Assembly (NCBI RefSeq): GCF_001429395.1
Contig: NZ_LMJT01000009.1
Span: forward strand, 178,656-242,655
Source of the DNA: Allobosea sp. Root381
GTDB lineage: Bacteria > Pseudomonadota > Alphaproteobacteria > Rhizobiales > Beijerinckiaceae
Direction of reading: 5' to 3'
Length of the DNA stretch: 64,000 nt
A program made the translations under genes and the position numbers. Within the stretch, counting starts at the first letter, position 1. Every line of letters begins with the position of its first letter. The notes under the pieces are model-generated. The model worked only from the letters and a program-made list of their open reading frames with translations, did not search any database and was not told the DNA's origin. Shown in pieces: positions 9,224-17,924 of the stretch.

Positions 9224-9640
9224 TCATGCCCGCAAGTTGTCCGGTCCGAAGGACGCTGGCAACAGCTCGGCCAGCGTGAACATTGTCCGGATGCCGCCCG
9301 GTCCGGCGATCGCGACCGGTGTGTCCGCGCTGGCAAATTCGCGGATGCGCTGGCGGCAGGCGCCGCAGGGCGTCACCAGCACGTCGCCCTCGCCGAGAAC
9401 CAGGATCGCGGTGATGCGGCTGCCACCGCCGGCGATCATCGCGGAGATCGCGCCCTGTTCGGCGCAGCTGCCTGACGGATAGGCGGCGTTCTCGACATTG
9501 CAGCCGTCATGGATCGCGCCGTGCTCGTCGCGGATCGCGGCGCCGACCTTGAAGCGCGAATAGGGGGCATAGGCGAGGGGCTGGACGCGCGCCGCAGCCG
9601 CGAACAGCGCCTCGAAATCGGTTTCAGCATCCGCTGCCAT
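9224..9640 (-). CDS. cdd: Cytidine deaminase
   Basis: A 138-residue zinc enzyme deaminating cytidine/deoxycytidine to uridine/deoxyuridine. The zinc and proton-shuttle motif appears as CAEQ (Cys-Ala-Glu) at about residue 58 and PCGACRQ at about residue 91, the homotetrameric form with three Cys ligands. It directly follows the permease gene (1 base between genes) in the nucleoside operon, feeding uridine-type nucleosides to the phosphorylases. Confidence 0.96.
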   Translation of the reverse strand: MAADAETDFEALFAAAARVQPLAYAPYSRFKVGAAIRDEHGAIHDGCNVENAAYPSGSCAEQGAISAMIAGGGSRITAILVLGEGDVLVTPCGACRQRIREFASADTPVAIAGPGGIRTMFTLAELLPASFGPDNLRA

Positions 9641-9641
9641 C

Positions 9642-10616
9642 TCAGCGCTCCTTCACATAGGGCAGGCCGGAGGCCTTTGGTGGCGTCGCCCTGCCGATGA
9701 AGCCGGCGAGCAGGATCACTGTCATCAGATAGGGCAGGGCCTGGATCGCCTGAACCGGCACCTGCCCGATGCCGGGCAGCACGACGCCCTGCATGCGGAT
9801 CGCGACCGCATCGAGCAAGCCGAAAAGCAGGCAGGCCCAGAGCGCCTGCCAGGGCCGCCAATTGGCGAAGATCACGGCGGCGAGCGCGATGAAGCCCTTG
9901 CCGGCGGTCATATGCGGCAGGAAACCGGCCGATTGCGAGACCGCGAGATAGGTGCCGCCCAGCCCGCAGAGCGCGCCGCAGATCACGACCGCGCCATAGC
10001 GCAGCCCTGCGACCGAGATGCCGGCGGTGTCGACCGCGGCCGGGTTCTCGCCGACGGCGCGCAGCCGTAAGCCGAAGCGCGTCCGCTTCAGCACGAAGGC
10101 GGTGAGGACGACGCAGAGAAGGGCGAGATAGGCCGGCGCGGCATGGCCCGAGACGACCTCGGCATAGAGCAGACCGAGCCCGGGCACGCTTTCGCGCGCG
10201 CTGTCGGCAAAGGGCAGGGTGATGTCGCCGAAGCGCGCCGCCCCTTCCAGCGTCGGCGTGCGCCCGCCCTGTCCGTACCAGGCATTGCCGAGGATGACGG
10301 TGAGGCCCGCTGCCAGCATGTTGATAGCGACGCCGGAGACGATCTGGTTGCCGCGCCAGGTGATGGCAGCGAAGCCATGCACCAGTGCGAGCGCGACCGA
10401 GGCCGTGATCCCGGCCAGGAGCCCGGCCCAGGCCGAGCCGCTCTGCGCCGCGATCACTGCCGAGGCGAAGGCCGCGACCAGCATCTTGCCTTCGAGCCCG
10501 ATATCGACGACGCCGGCACGCTCCGACCACAGCCCCGCCAGGGCCGCACAGAGCAGCGGCACGGAAAGCCTGATCGTCGAATCGAGGATGACGGCGATGG
10601 TGGCGAGGGCGTCCAT
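9642..10616 (-). CDS. Nucleoside-type ABC transporter permease (second subunit)
   Basis: A 324-residue BPD_transp_2 family inner-membrane permease with 8-10 hydrophobic helices. Signatures are ERAGVVDIGLEGKML near the N-terminus, TRFGLRLRAVGENPAAVDTAGI (central cytoplasmic loop) and GGTYLAVSQSAGF. These are typical of the BmpA-linked nucleoside (NupQ/YufQ-type) importers. Start chosen at 10616, 2 bases from the stop of the companion permease; the frame extends upstream only as antisense-like sequence. Confidence 0.93.
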   Translation of the reverse strand: MDALATIAVILDSTIRLSVPLLCAALAGLWSERAGVVDIGLEGKMLVAAFASAVIAAQSGSAWAGLLAGITASVALALVHGFAAITWRGNQIVSGVAINMLAAGLTVILGNAWYGQGGRTPTLEGAARFGDITLPFADSARESVPGLGLLYAEVVSGHAAPAYLALLCVVLTAFVLKRTRFGLRLRAVGENPAAVDTAGISVAGLRYGAVVICGALCGLGGTYLAVSQSAGFLPHMTAGKGFIALAAVIFANWRPWQALWACLLFGLLDAVAIRMQGVVLPGIGQVPVQAIQALPYLMTVILLAGFIGRATPPKASGLPYVKER

Positions 10617-10618
10617 CG

Positions 10619-11719
10619 TCAGCCTGACTTCCCGACCCGCAACCCGCCCGCCACCAGCCGCCGGAACAGGCCGTCGAGCGCGCCCGCGAACAGGACGACG
10701 ATGCCGCCGATCACCACCACCATGTCGCGGGTGATGCTCGGCTTGTCGAAGGAGAGCTCGGCCCCGCCCTGGTAGAGCACGCCGAAGAGCAGCGCGGCGA
10801 GCGCGATGCCGAGCGGATGGCCGCGCCCCATCAGCGCGACCGCGATGCCGACGAAGCCGTATCCGGCCGTGAAGTCGAGCAGCAGCCGGTGCTGCACGCC
10901 CATGACCTCGTTGACCGCGAGTCCGCCGGCGAGCGCGCCCGAGATCGCCATGGCGACCATGGTGATTCGCGCCGGCGAGATCCCGGCATAGGCCGCCGCG
11001 CGCGGATTGGCGCCAAGCGTGCGGATCGCGAAGCCCAGCCGCGAGCGGAAGATCAGCGCCCAGACGGCCACGAGCGCGGCCAGCGCCAGCAGGAAGGCGC
11101 TGTTCAGCGGCGTTGCCGGCAGCCTCACACCGAGCGGCGCCAGCAGCCGGTGCATCGGCGTCAGGATGGCATGGTCCGCGAAAGTCGCGGTCTCCGGCTG
11201 CATCGAGCCCGGTTTGCCGATCACCTCGACCAGCAAATAGACGGCGAGCGTCGCCGCCAGGAAATTGAACATGATCGTGGTGATGACGACATGGCTGCCG
11301 CGCGTCGCCTGCAGCCAGCCGGGAACAAGGCCGTAAAGGGCGCCGCCAGCGGCCGCGGCGAGCACGGCGAGCGGCACCAGCAGGAAGCCCGGCAGCGGCG
11401 CGAGCCACAGGCAGGCGAGCGCGACGAAGATGCCGGCGATCGTCGCCTGGCCCTCGCCGCCGATATTGAACAGCCCGGCATGGAAGGCGACAGCGACGGC
11501 GAGCCCGGTGAAGATGAAGTTCGTCGCGTAGTAGAGCGTGAAGCCGACGCCCTCGGCCGAGCCGAGCGCCCCGCGCAGAAGGAGCGCCGTCGCCTCGATC
11601 GGGCTTTCGCCGATGCCGAGTACGACCAGCCCGGCGACGAGGAGCGCGGCCGCGACCGAGACCAGTGGCACAAGGCCCGAATCGGCCCAGCGCGGCAGCT
11701 CGATGGGGGCGGCGTTCAT
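10619..11719 (-). CDS. Nucleoside-type ABC transporter permease (first subunit)
   Basis: A 366-residue BPD_transp_2 permease with about ten membrane helices, including FNIGGEGQATIAGI and RSRLGFAIRTLGANPRAAAYAGI, the hallmarks of the longer NupP/YufP-type partner. It forms a heterodimeric channel with the next gene. The start at 11719 (MNAAPIE) is preferred: an in-frame ATG at 11800 would add 27 residues that are simply a translated copy of a dispersed palindromic repeat (11728-11804). Confidence 0.93.
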   Translation of the reverse strand: MNAAPIELPRWADSGLVPLVSVAAALLVAGLVVLGIGESPIEATALLLRGALGSAEGVGFTLYYATNFIFTGLAVAVAFHAGLFNIGGEGQATIAGIFVALACLWLAPLPGFLLVPLAVLAAAAGGALYGLVPGWLQATRGSHVVITTIMFNFLAATLAVYLLVEVIGKPGSMQPETATFADHAILTPMHRLLAPLGVRLPATPLNSAFLLALAALVAVWALIFRSRLGFAIRTLGANPRAAAYAGISPARITMVAMAISGALAGGLAVNEVMGVQHRLLLDFTAGYGFVGIAVALMGRGHPLGIALAALLFGVLYQGGAELSFDKPSITRDMVVVIGGIVVLFAGALDGLFRRLVAGGLRVGKSG

Positions 11720-11727
11720 GACGTGGC

Positions 11728-11804
11728 CGTCATTCTCGGGCGCAGCGCAGCGCAGACCCGGGAAACTCTTGCGGGAGATGCTCGGGTCGAGCCCGAGCAT
11801 GACG
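11728..11804 (-). repeat. Dispersed palindromic repeat, family 1, copy a
   Basis: A 77-base element read on the minus strand, beginning CGTCATGCTCGGGCTCGACC and ending GAATGACG. It contains the palindrome ATGCTCGGG-CTCGA-CCCGAGCAT. A second copy in plus orientation of the same length lies at 21745-21821. This copy lies inside the nucleoside operon between the ATPase and first permease genes, where its hairpin could modulate mRNA stability or relative expression. Confidence 0.85.
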
Positions 11805-11825
11805 AGCCAGGCCCATGCCAGCCCG

Positions 11826-13358
11826 TCATGCGGCCTCTCCCACGCCGGCCATCAGCAAGCCGAGCTCGCGCTCGTCGGCAGCGTCTGCCACCCGTTCGCC
11901 GGTGATCCGCCCGCCGCACATCGCCAGGATGCGGTCGGACAGCGCCATCACCTCCTCCAATTCCACCGAGACCAGCAGGATCGCGACCCCTGCATCGCGC
12001 AGCGCGACCAGCCGGCGGTGGATGAACTCGATCGCGCCGATATCGACGCCCCGCGTCGGCTGGCCGACGAGCAGGACCTTCGGCGCCCGCTCGATCTCGC
12101 GGCCGAGCACGATCTTCTGCTGGTTGCCGCCGGAGAATTTCGCCGTCTTCAGAGCGGGGTCTGCCGGGCGCACGTCATAGGCAGCGAAGGCGGCCCTAGC
12201 ATGCGCCTGGATCGCGCCGGGCGACAGGAAGGGGCCGGGCCCGAATGCCGCGTCGTCATGATAACCGAGGATGGCGCTTTCGGCGGCCAGGAAGGCGGTG
12301 ACCAGCCCGGTCTTCTGCCGGTCCTCGGGAACATGCATCAGCCCGAGCTTGCGCAGCCGGGCCGGGTTGCGCTCGGCGGCGGTGAGAATCCGCCCGTCGA
12401 GCCGGATCACCCCCCGCGCAGGCTGGATCAGCCCGGCCAGCAGTTCGAGCAATTCACTCTGGCCGTTGCCCGCGACTCCGGCGATGCCGACGATCTCGCC
12501 TGCATGCAGCGTCAGTTTCGCATCCTTGAGCGTCTCGTAGCCGCGTTCATCGACATAGGAGAGCCCGACGACTTCGAGCACCGGCGCCCCCGGCCGGCGT
12601 GGCGCCTTCTCGACGCGCAGCAGCACGCGGCGTCCGACCATCGCCTCCGCCAGTTCCGGGGGCGAAGTCTCGGCCGTCGCCAGATGCGCGACCATCTCGC
12701 CGCGCCGCATCACCGAGACCCGGTCCGTCACATCCATTATCTCGCGCAGCTTGTGGGTTATCAGGATGACGGTTCGGCCCTGGGCCTTGAGCCTGCGCAG
12801 CAGCGTGAAGAGCTGCTCGGCCTCGGCCGGCGTCAGCACGGCGGTCGGCTCGTCGAGGATCAGGATCTGCGCGCCGCGATGCAGCGCCTTCAAAATCTCG
12901 ACGCGCTGCTGCAGGCCGACGGAGAGCTCGCCGACAAGCGCGTCCGGGTCGATCGCAAGGCCGAAATCGCTCGAAAGCTTCGCCAGTTCCGCTCGCGCCC
13001 TGGCGAGGCCGCCCTTGAGGAAGGGGCCACCCTCGGCGCCGATCACGATGTTCTCGACCACGCTCAGCGTCTCCACCAGCATGAAGTGCTGGTGGACCAT
13101 GCCGATGCCGCAGCCGATCGCATCGGCCGGGCTGCGGATCCGGCGGGGCTCGCCGCCGATCCGGATCTCCCCGGCATCGGCCTCGTAGAAGCCGTAGAGA
13201 ATCGACATCAGCGTCGATTTGCCGGCTCCGTTCTCGCCGACGATGCCGTGGATCGAGCCGGAAGGGACGGAGAGCGAGACGTCCCTGTTCGCCTGGACCG
13301 CGCCGAACCGCTTCGAGACGCCCGCGAGCTCGATGGCGGGAACGGGCGGTATCGTCAT
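11826..13358 (-). CDS. Nucleoside-type ABC transporter, double ATP-binding protein
   Basis: The 510-residue protein has two fused ABC ATPase domains. The N-terminal domain has Walker A GENGAGKST, a degenerate signature ELSVGLQQRVE and Walker B ILILDEPTAVLTP. The C-terminal domain has a degenerate Walker A (GVAGNGQSE), signature FSGGNQQKIVLGRE and a Walker B with Gln replacing the usual catalytic-side residue (LLVGQPTRGVD). This asymmetry is normal for the RbsA/NupO class. It energises the two downstream permeases. Its stop is about 105 bases before the next gene, and its start overlaps the MBL-hydrolase stop by 4 bases. Confidence 0.94.
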   Translation of the reverse strand: MTIPPVPAIELAGVSKRFGAVQANRDVSLSVPSGSIHGIVGENGAGKSTLMSILYGFYEADAGEIRIGGEPRRIRSPADAIGCGIGMVHQHFMLVETLSVVENIVIGAEGGPFLKGGLARARAELAKLSSDFGLAIDPDALVGELSVGLQQRVEILKALHRGAQILILDEPTAVLTPAEAEQLFTLLRRLKAQGRTVILITHKLREIMDVTDRVSVMRRGEMVAHLATAETSPPELAEAMVGRRVLLRVEKAPRRPGAPVLEVVGLSYVDERGYETLKDAKLTLHAGEIVGIAGVAGNGQSELLELLAGLIQPARGVIRLDGRILTAAERNPARLRKLGLMHVPEDRQKTGLVTAFLAAESAILGYHDDAAFGPGPFLSPGAIQAHARAAFAAYDVRPADPALKTAKFSGGNQQKIVLGREIERAPKVLLVGQPTRGVDIGAIEFIHRRLVALRDAGVAILLVSVELEEVMALSDRILAMCGGRITGERVADAADERELGLLMAGVGEAA

Positions 13359-14092
13359 AGCGCGATCGTCATCCCGTCATGGGCCCGCTCCTCCGGCAGG
13401 TCCTCGGGATGCGCCAGCATGCTCGCGCTCATATGGGTCAGCACGATCCGCGCGGCGCCGATCCGCGCCCGGTGTTCCGCCAGAGAGCGGTAGTCGAGGT
13501 GGTTGGCGAGTTTCGTGTCGAAGGTATAGCACTCGACCAGCAGCACATCCGCCCCCGCCGCGAGCGGGATCAGCGCCTCGGTCCAGGCGGTGTCGCCCGA
13601 GAAGGCGAAGACCTTGCCGCCGAAGCCGAGACGATAACCCTGGCAGGGACCGGCGCGCTCGTCATGCACCATCGGGAAAGCCGAAACCGCGCAGCCGGCC
13701 AGTTCTGCCGGCTGACTCGGCGTGACCTCGACATAGCGGATCGGAAAGCGCCAGCGATTGCTGGTCGAGCCGGGAAAGGCAGCCTCGAGCTCATGCAGCG
13801 TCCGGTGCTCGATGCCGGCTGGTCCGGCGATCGTCAGCGGTTGCGTCCGCCGCGAGACGAACTGCGCATCGAGCAGGAAGGCGGGCAGGCCGCCGAAATG
13901 GTCGTCGTGAAAATGCGTGAAGAGCAGCGTGGAGAGGCCGTTGCGCTCCACCCCTGCCTTGTTCAGCGCCACCATGCTGGAGCTGCCGCAATCGAGCAGC
14001 AGGCGCTCGGCCCCGGCCTCGACATGAAGGCAGGTGTTGAAGCGCCCGCCGGTCCCGAAGGCGTCGCCCGAGCCGAGGACGGTGACCTTCAT
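13355..14092 (-). CDS. MBL-fold metal-dependent hydrolase (RNase Z-like)
   Basis: A 245-residue metallo-beta-lactamase-fold protein. The metal motif is THFHDDHFGG (about residues 59-68), with additional ligands in MVHDER, FSGDTAW and a late LTHMSA. The short form with N-terminal MKVTVLGSGDAFGTGGR resembles RNase Z/arylsulfatase-type and cyclic-nucleotide phosphodiesterase-type hydrolases. It is translationally coupled (4-base overlap) to the transporter ATPase and follows the binding-protein gene by 55 bases, so it belongs to the nucleoside operon. A phosphodiesterase acting on a nucleotide-derived substrate is a reasonable inference, unproven. Confidence 0.85.
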   Translation of the reverse strand: MKVTVLGSGDAFGTGGRFNTCLHVEAGAERLLLDCGSSSMVALNKAGVERNGLSTLLFTHFHDDHFGGLPAFLLDAQFVSRRTQPLTIAGPAGIEHRTLHELEAAFPGSTSNRWRFPIRYVEVTPSQPAELAGCAVSAFPMVHDERAGPCQGYRLGFGGKVFAFSGDTAWTEALIPLAAGADVLLVECYTFDTKLANHLDYRSLAEHRARIGAARIVLTHMSASMLAHPEDLPEERAHDGMTIAL

Positions 14093-14147
14093 GGCGGTGG
14101 TGCTGCCCTGGCCGCCGGGCTCGTGCCTGCCCCGGGCATCTCCTGCT

Positions 14148-15149
14148 TCAGAGCGTGCATTTCGAATCCGACATGTAGTCGTGGACCTTGATCGTGCCGC
14201 TGATGATGTCGGCGCGGGCCTTGTCGGCGGCAGCCTGCATCTCGGGTGTGATCAGCGCCCGGTTGGCGTCGTCGAGCGCCCAGCCCACGCCGTCCTCCTT
14301 GAGCCCGAGCACGGAAACGCCGGGCGCCCAATTGCCCTTATGCGCCGCCATGAAGGAGTTGTAGGCGGCGACGTCGACGCGCTTCAGCATCGACGTCAGC
14401 ACCTTGCCGGGCTGCAGCGCATTCTGGTTGGAATCGACGCCGATGCCGAGCTTGCCGGCATCGGCCGCGGCGCGCAGCACGCCGATGCCCGTGCCGCCGG
14501 CGGCGTGGTAGATCACGTCGGCGCCGCGGTCGATCTGCGACTTGGCGAGCTCGCCGCCCTTCACCGGATCGTTCCAGGCCGCCGGCGTCGAGCCGGTCAT
14601 GTTCTGGAAGATCTCGGCCTCCTTCTTGGCCGCCTTCACCCCCTGGACATAGCCGCAGGCGAATCTCCGGATCAGCGGGATGTCCATGCCGCCGACGAAG
14701 CCGACCTTGTTGGTCTTCGAGGCCATGCCCGCGAGCAGACCGACCAGATAGGAGCCCTCATGCTCCTTGAACACCACTGACTGCACGTTCGGCAGCTCCA
14801 CCACCATGTCGATGATGGTGAATTTCAGGTCCGGGAACTCGGTCGCGACCTTCTGCAGCGCGGTCGCCTGCGAGAAGCCCACGGCAATGATCGGCGAATG
14901 CCCGTCGCGGGCGAAGCGGCGCAGCGCCTGCTCGATCTGCGCTTCGTTGGTCGGCTCGAAGTCGCGGAACTCGATGCCGGTCTCGGCCTTGAATTTCTCC
15001 GCCCCGGCGAAGACGCCCTCGTTGAAGGATTTGTCGAACTTGCCGCCCTTGTCGTAGACGACCGCCGGCTTGATCGCGGTCTGCGCCATCGTCGCGACAG
15101 CCGAGAAGGCGACGCCGGCCAGCGCCAGCGCAAGCGATGTCAAACGCAT
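14148..15149 (-). CDS. BMP-family (PnrA-like) nucleoside-binding lipoprotein/periplasmic protein
   Basis: A 333-residue substrate-binding protein of the Bmp/PnrA family. It has a signal peptide (LALALAGVAFSAVATMAQ) lacking a lipobox Cys. The mature part contains VVYDKGGKFDKSFNEG, VGFSQATALQKVA, VGFVGGMDIPLIRRF and IYHAAGGTGIGVL, all typical of the family. It is the first gene of the long minus-strand nucleoside operon. Start at 15149 is chosen because AGGGGAT lies about 8 bases upstream. Confidence 0.94.
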   Translation of the reverse strand: MRLTSLALALAGVAFSAVATMAQTAIKPAVVYDKGGKFDKSFNEGVFAGAEKFKAETGIEFRDFEPTNEAQIEQALRRFARDGHSPIIAVGFSQATALQKVATEFPDLKFTIIDMVVELPNVQSVVFKEHEGSYLVGLLAGMASKTNKVGFVGGMDIPLIRRFACGYVQGVKAAKKEAEIFQNMTGSTPAAWNDPVKGGELAKSQIDRGADVIYHAAGGTGIGVLRAAADAGKLGIGVDSNQNALQPGKVLTSMLKRVDVAAYNSFMAAHKGNWAPGVSVLGLKEDGVGWALDDANRALITPEMQAAADKARADIISGTIKVHDYMSDSKCTL

Positions 15150-15314
15150 GGACCGATCCCCTGTTGGATGGCGGCTGTTGACCAGCCCTTCCAGGCGACA
15201 CGATGACATGGCTTGCCCGCATGGCCAAGCCAGCGGCGATCCGCAGGGGTTGCGCCTGGCCGAAGCCGGGCGCGGCGATTGCCCGCGGCGCCGGATCGGC
15301 TTAACCCTTCACGG

Positions 15315-16094
15315 ATGAGCCTGAACGACGACGAGATCGAACGCTATGCCCGCCATCTCGTGCTGCCCGAGATCGGCGGCCCGGGACAGCAACGCCTGAA
15401 GAATGCGCGCGTCCTCGTCGTCGGGGCGGGAGGACTCGGCGCGCCGCTGCTGCAATATCTCGCCGCCGCCGGCGTCGGGAAGATCGGCATCGTCGACGAC
15501 GACATCGTCTCGCTCTCGAACCTCCAGCGCCAGACGATCTACGGCACCGACGACATCGGCGCCCACAAGGCGGTCGCGGCGGCGGCCTTCATCCGCCGGC
15601 TCAACCCGCATGTGATCGTCGAGGAGCACGTCACGCGCATCGACCCGCACAACGCCCGCGCCCTGATCGCCTTCTACGACATCGTCGCCGAGGGCTCGGA
15701 CAATTTCGCCACGCGCTATGCGGTCTCCGATGCCTGCTTCCATGAGCGCAAGCCGCTGGTGATGGGAGCGCTCGGCCGCTTCGACGGCTCCGTCACCACC
15801 ATCCGCGCCCATGAGACGGGTACTGACGGCCGCCCAAACCCGACCTGGCGCTGCCTGTTCCCGGAGGCGCCGCCGCCGGGCGCGATCCCGACCTGCGCCG
15901 AGGCCGGCATTCTCGGCGCGCTGCCCGGCGCCGTCGGCTCGCTGATGGCGCTGGAGGTGATCCGCACCGTGACCGGCTTTGGCGAGCCGCTCGTCGGCAA
16001 GCTGCTGCTGATCGACGCGCTGACGATGCGCTTCGAGACGCTGCGCTATGGCTGGGACGAGACCAACAGCCTGAACGGCACCGCACGCGCGTGA
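15315..16094 (+). CDS. moeB: MoeB/HesA/ThiF-family adenylyltransferase
   Basis: A 259-residue E1-like enzyme that adenylates the C-terminus of a ubiquitin-like sulfur carrier, most likely MoaD for molybdopterin synthesis. The ATP-binding loop is VVGAGGLGAPLLQYLAA; the RQTIYG segment and DNFATRY are conserved; the crossover-loop Cys is in PTCAEAGILG. The zinc CxxC pairs of E. coli MoeB are not present: the first has TWRC instead of CxxC, and no second pair exists in the C-terminus. Start at 15315 is used; upstream in-frame sequence is low-complexity. It diverges from the BMP gene. Confidence 0.88.
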   Translation: MSLNDDEIERYARHLVLPEIGGPGQQRLKNARVLVVGAGGLGAPLLQYLAAAGVGKIGIVDDDIVSLSNLQRQTIYGTDDIGAHKAVAAAAFIRRLNPHVIVEEHVTRIDPHNARALIAFYDIVAEGSDNFATRYAVSDACFHERKPLVMGALGRFDGSVTTIRAHETGTDGRPNPTWRCLFPEAPPPGAIPTCAEAGILGALPGAVGSLMALEVIRTVTGFGEPLVGKLLLIDALTMRFETLRYGWDETNSLNGTARA

Positions 16095-16186
16095 AGCCGG
16101 CTCGGTCGCCAGCGATTTCAGCGGAGTCTTAACCGGTTTCCGCTAATCGAGCGTGCATCCAGGACGGATCGCCGCGCGAGGAGCGA

Positions 16187-17911
16187 ATGCAGGCCGACAG
16201 ACCGACCGCGACTGCGCCGACCCAGGCCATAGGCGAGTTCCGCAAGACGCTGTTCTCGCCGCTGCTTCTGCTTGCAGGCGCTGTCCTTCTCTGCGCGGTG
16301 CTGCTGACCCGCCCGCTGCTGCTGCCGTTGGGCCCGATGTACTGGGATCTCACGCTGTATCTCGACGCGGCCAACCGCATCGAGAGCGGCCAGACTCCGC
16401 TGATCGATTTCATCACGCCGGTCGGCCCGCTGGGCTACTGGCTCTTCGCCTGGCTCGGCGACGTCTTCCCGCGCGCGCAGCCGCTCCTGCTGGCGCAATG
16501 GTCGCTGTTCCTCGTGACGGCGCCGCCGATGGCGCTGATCCTGCGCGAGGCCGACAGACGCTCGCGCGCGACGGCCTTCGCGCTGCTGCTGCCCTATCTC
16601 GTCTTCCAGATCCTGCCGATCAACGTCGAGCACTACTCGTTCTTTCCGGGAACGGACGGTTTCGGCATCTACAACCGGCAGGTCAGCATCGTGCTCTACG
16701 TGCTGGTTAGCGCCCTGACGGTACTCCGCGACAGGCGCGCGCTGATCGCGGTGCTTGTCTGGTGCATCCTGGCGCTGCTGCTGATCAAGATCACCGGCTT
16801 CCTGGCCGGCGGGGTCATCGTCGCCTTTGCGATGCTCGTGGGCCGCATCGACATCCGCGCGAGCCTCGTCGCGGCGGTTCTGGGCGTTGTCGCGCTGCTC
16901 GTGCTGGAAATCTGGAACGGGCTCGTCAGCGCCTATGTCGAAAGCATCGTGGCGCTTGTGGCGATCAATGCCGGCGGCATCCTGCAGCGCTTCCTCCAGG
17001 CCGGCTCGCTGCATCTCGACATCGTCGCTGCCGGCGGCGCGCTGATCGTCACGCTGATCTGGCTCGAGCGGCGCGACCTCTTCGCCGGCGCCCGCGCTGT
17101 TGCCCGTCGGCCGTCCTGGCACGGTTTGCAGCAGCTGCTCGACCGCGATGTCGTCTGGCTCGCCGTAGTGATGGCGGCCGGTCTCTTCTTCGAGACGCAG
17201 AACACCGGCGGCCAGGCCTTCATCTTCATCTGGCCGGTCCTGCTCTGCATCGTCATCGGCTGGGCCGGCAGTGGCCGCCGCGGCGCCTTCCTCGTGCTCG
17301 CTTTGGTGGCCGCGACCGCAATCCCGCCGGTCGAGACCGTGCTGCAGCGTGCCGGGCGGGCCATGCTCGCCCAGACCGGCTACATGGCCCTGCCGCATAC
17401 GCATCTCGGGCGTCTGGGTCAGGTCTCGCAGAATGTGGAAGTCGTGGGGCGGGCCGCCAAGATGCAGGTGATCTACGCCGCCTCGCCCGATGTCCTGAAC
17501 GCGATGGCCGAGCAGAAGATCCTGCCGAGCCAGAGCCTCTATTCCGAGCTCGACTTCCAGCTGGGCTGGCTGATGGCGGTCGATGCCGGCATCGGCGCCA
17601 TCCTGGCCCATGAGGCGCAGAGCGGTACTCGCTTCGAGACGATCATGAGCCTCAACTTCGCCAATCCGTTCCCGGCGCTGATGGGGCGGACCGGCGTTCG
17701 GCACATCGCGATCGGCGCCGACCCGTTCCGCGCGGTGGAGACGCCCGATGCCGCGGCGATCGCGGCCGTCGCGGCTGCCGACCTCGTCCTGCTGCCGCAA
17801 TGCCCGATCACGGTCGCGAACGAAGCACTGCGCGGGCTCTATGCGCCGGCGCTCGCCGGGCGACGCGAGATCGCGCTCGGCTCCTGCTGGAAGGGCTTCG
17901 TCAGAGGCTGA
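16187..17911 (+). CDS. Multi-pass membrane protein, predicted GT-C-like glycosyltransferase (paralogue of 106-1812)
   Basis: A 574-residue paralogue of the first gene in the window. Shared landmarks in the same order are LPLGP-x2-WD-x3-YLDA, IDF-x2-PVGPLGY, FPRAQP-LLA-W, YNR-V, LIKITG/LVKVTG, FFETQNTG and LYSE-D-Q. About ten membrane helices are followed by a soluble C-terminal domain. The Asp-rich first loop suggests a GT-C-type lipid-linked sugar transferase; this is inference. GAGGAG lies very close to the ATG. It ends 13 bases from the convergent gshB gene. Confidence 0.78.
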   Translation: MQADRPTATAPTQAIGEFRKTLFSPLLLLAGAVLLCAVLLTRPLLLPLGPMYWDLTLYLDAANRIESGQTPLIDFITPVGPLGYWLFAWLGDVFPRAQPLLLAQWSLFLVTAPPMALILREADRRSRATAFALLLPYLVFQILPINVEHYSFFPGTDGFGIYNRQVSIVLYVLVSALTVLRDRRALIAVLVWCILALLLIKITGFLAGGVIVAFAMLVGRIDIRASLVAAVLGVVALLVLEIWNGLVSAYVESIVALVAINAGGILQRFLQAGSLHLDIVAAGGALIVTLIWLERRDLFAGARAVARRPSWHGLQQLLDRDVVWLAVVMAAGLFFETQNTGGQAFIFIWPVLLCIVIGWAGSGRRGAFLVLALVAATAIPPVETVLQRAGRAMLAQTGYMALPHTHLGRLGQVSQNVEVVGRAAKMQVIYAASPDVLNAMAEQKILPSQSLYSELDFQLGWLMAVDAGIGAILAHEAQSGTRFETIMSLNFANPFPALMGRTGVRHIAIGADPFRAVETPDAAAIAAVAAADLVLLPQCPITVANEALRGLYAPALAGRREIALGSCWKGFVRG

Positions 17912-17924
17912 GAAGGCCGCCCGT

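Noticed and set aside
11720..11800. 27-residue N-terminal extension of the first permease
   Set aside because: The extension is a translated dispersed palindromic repeat, so the internal ATG at 11719 is more credible.
16118..17800. Minus-strand open frame of 560 codons
   Set aside because: Antisense to the GT-C-like gene at 16187-17911; low-complexity Glu/Arg/Gln-rich product without motifs.
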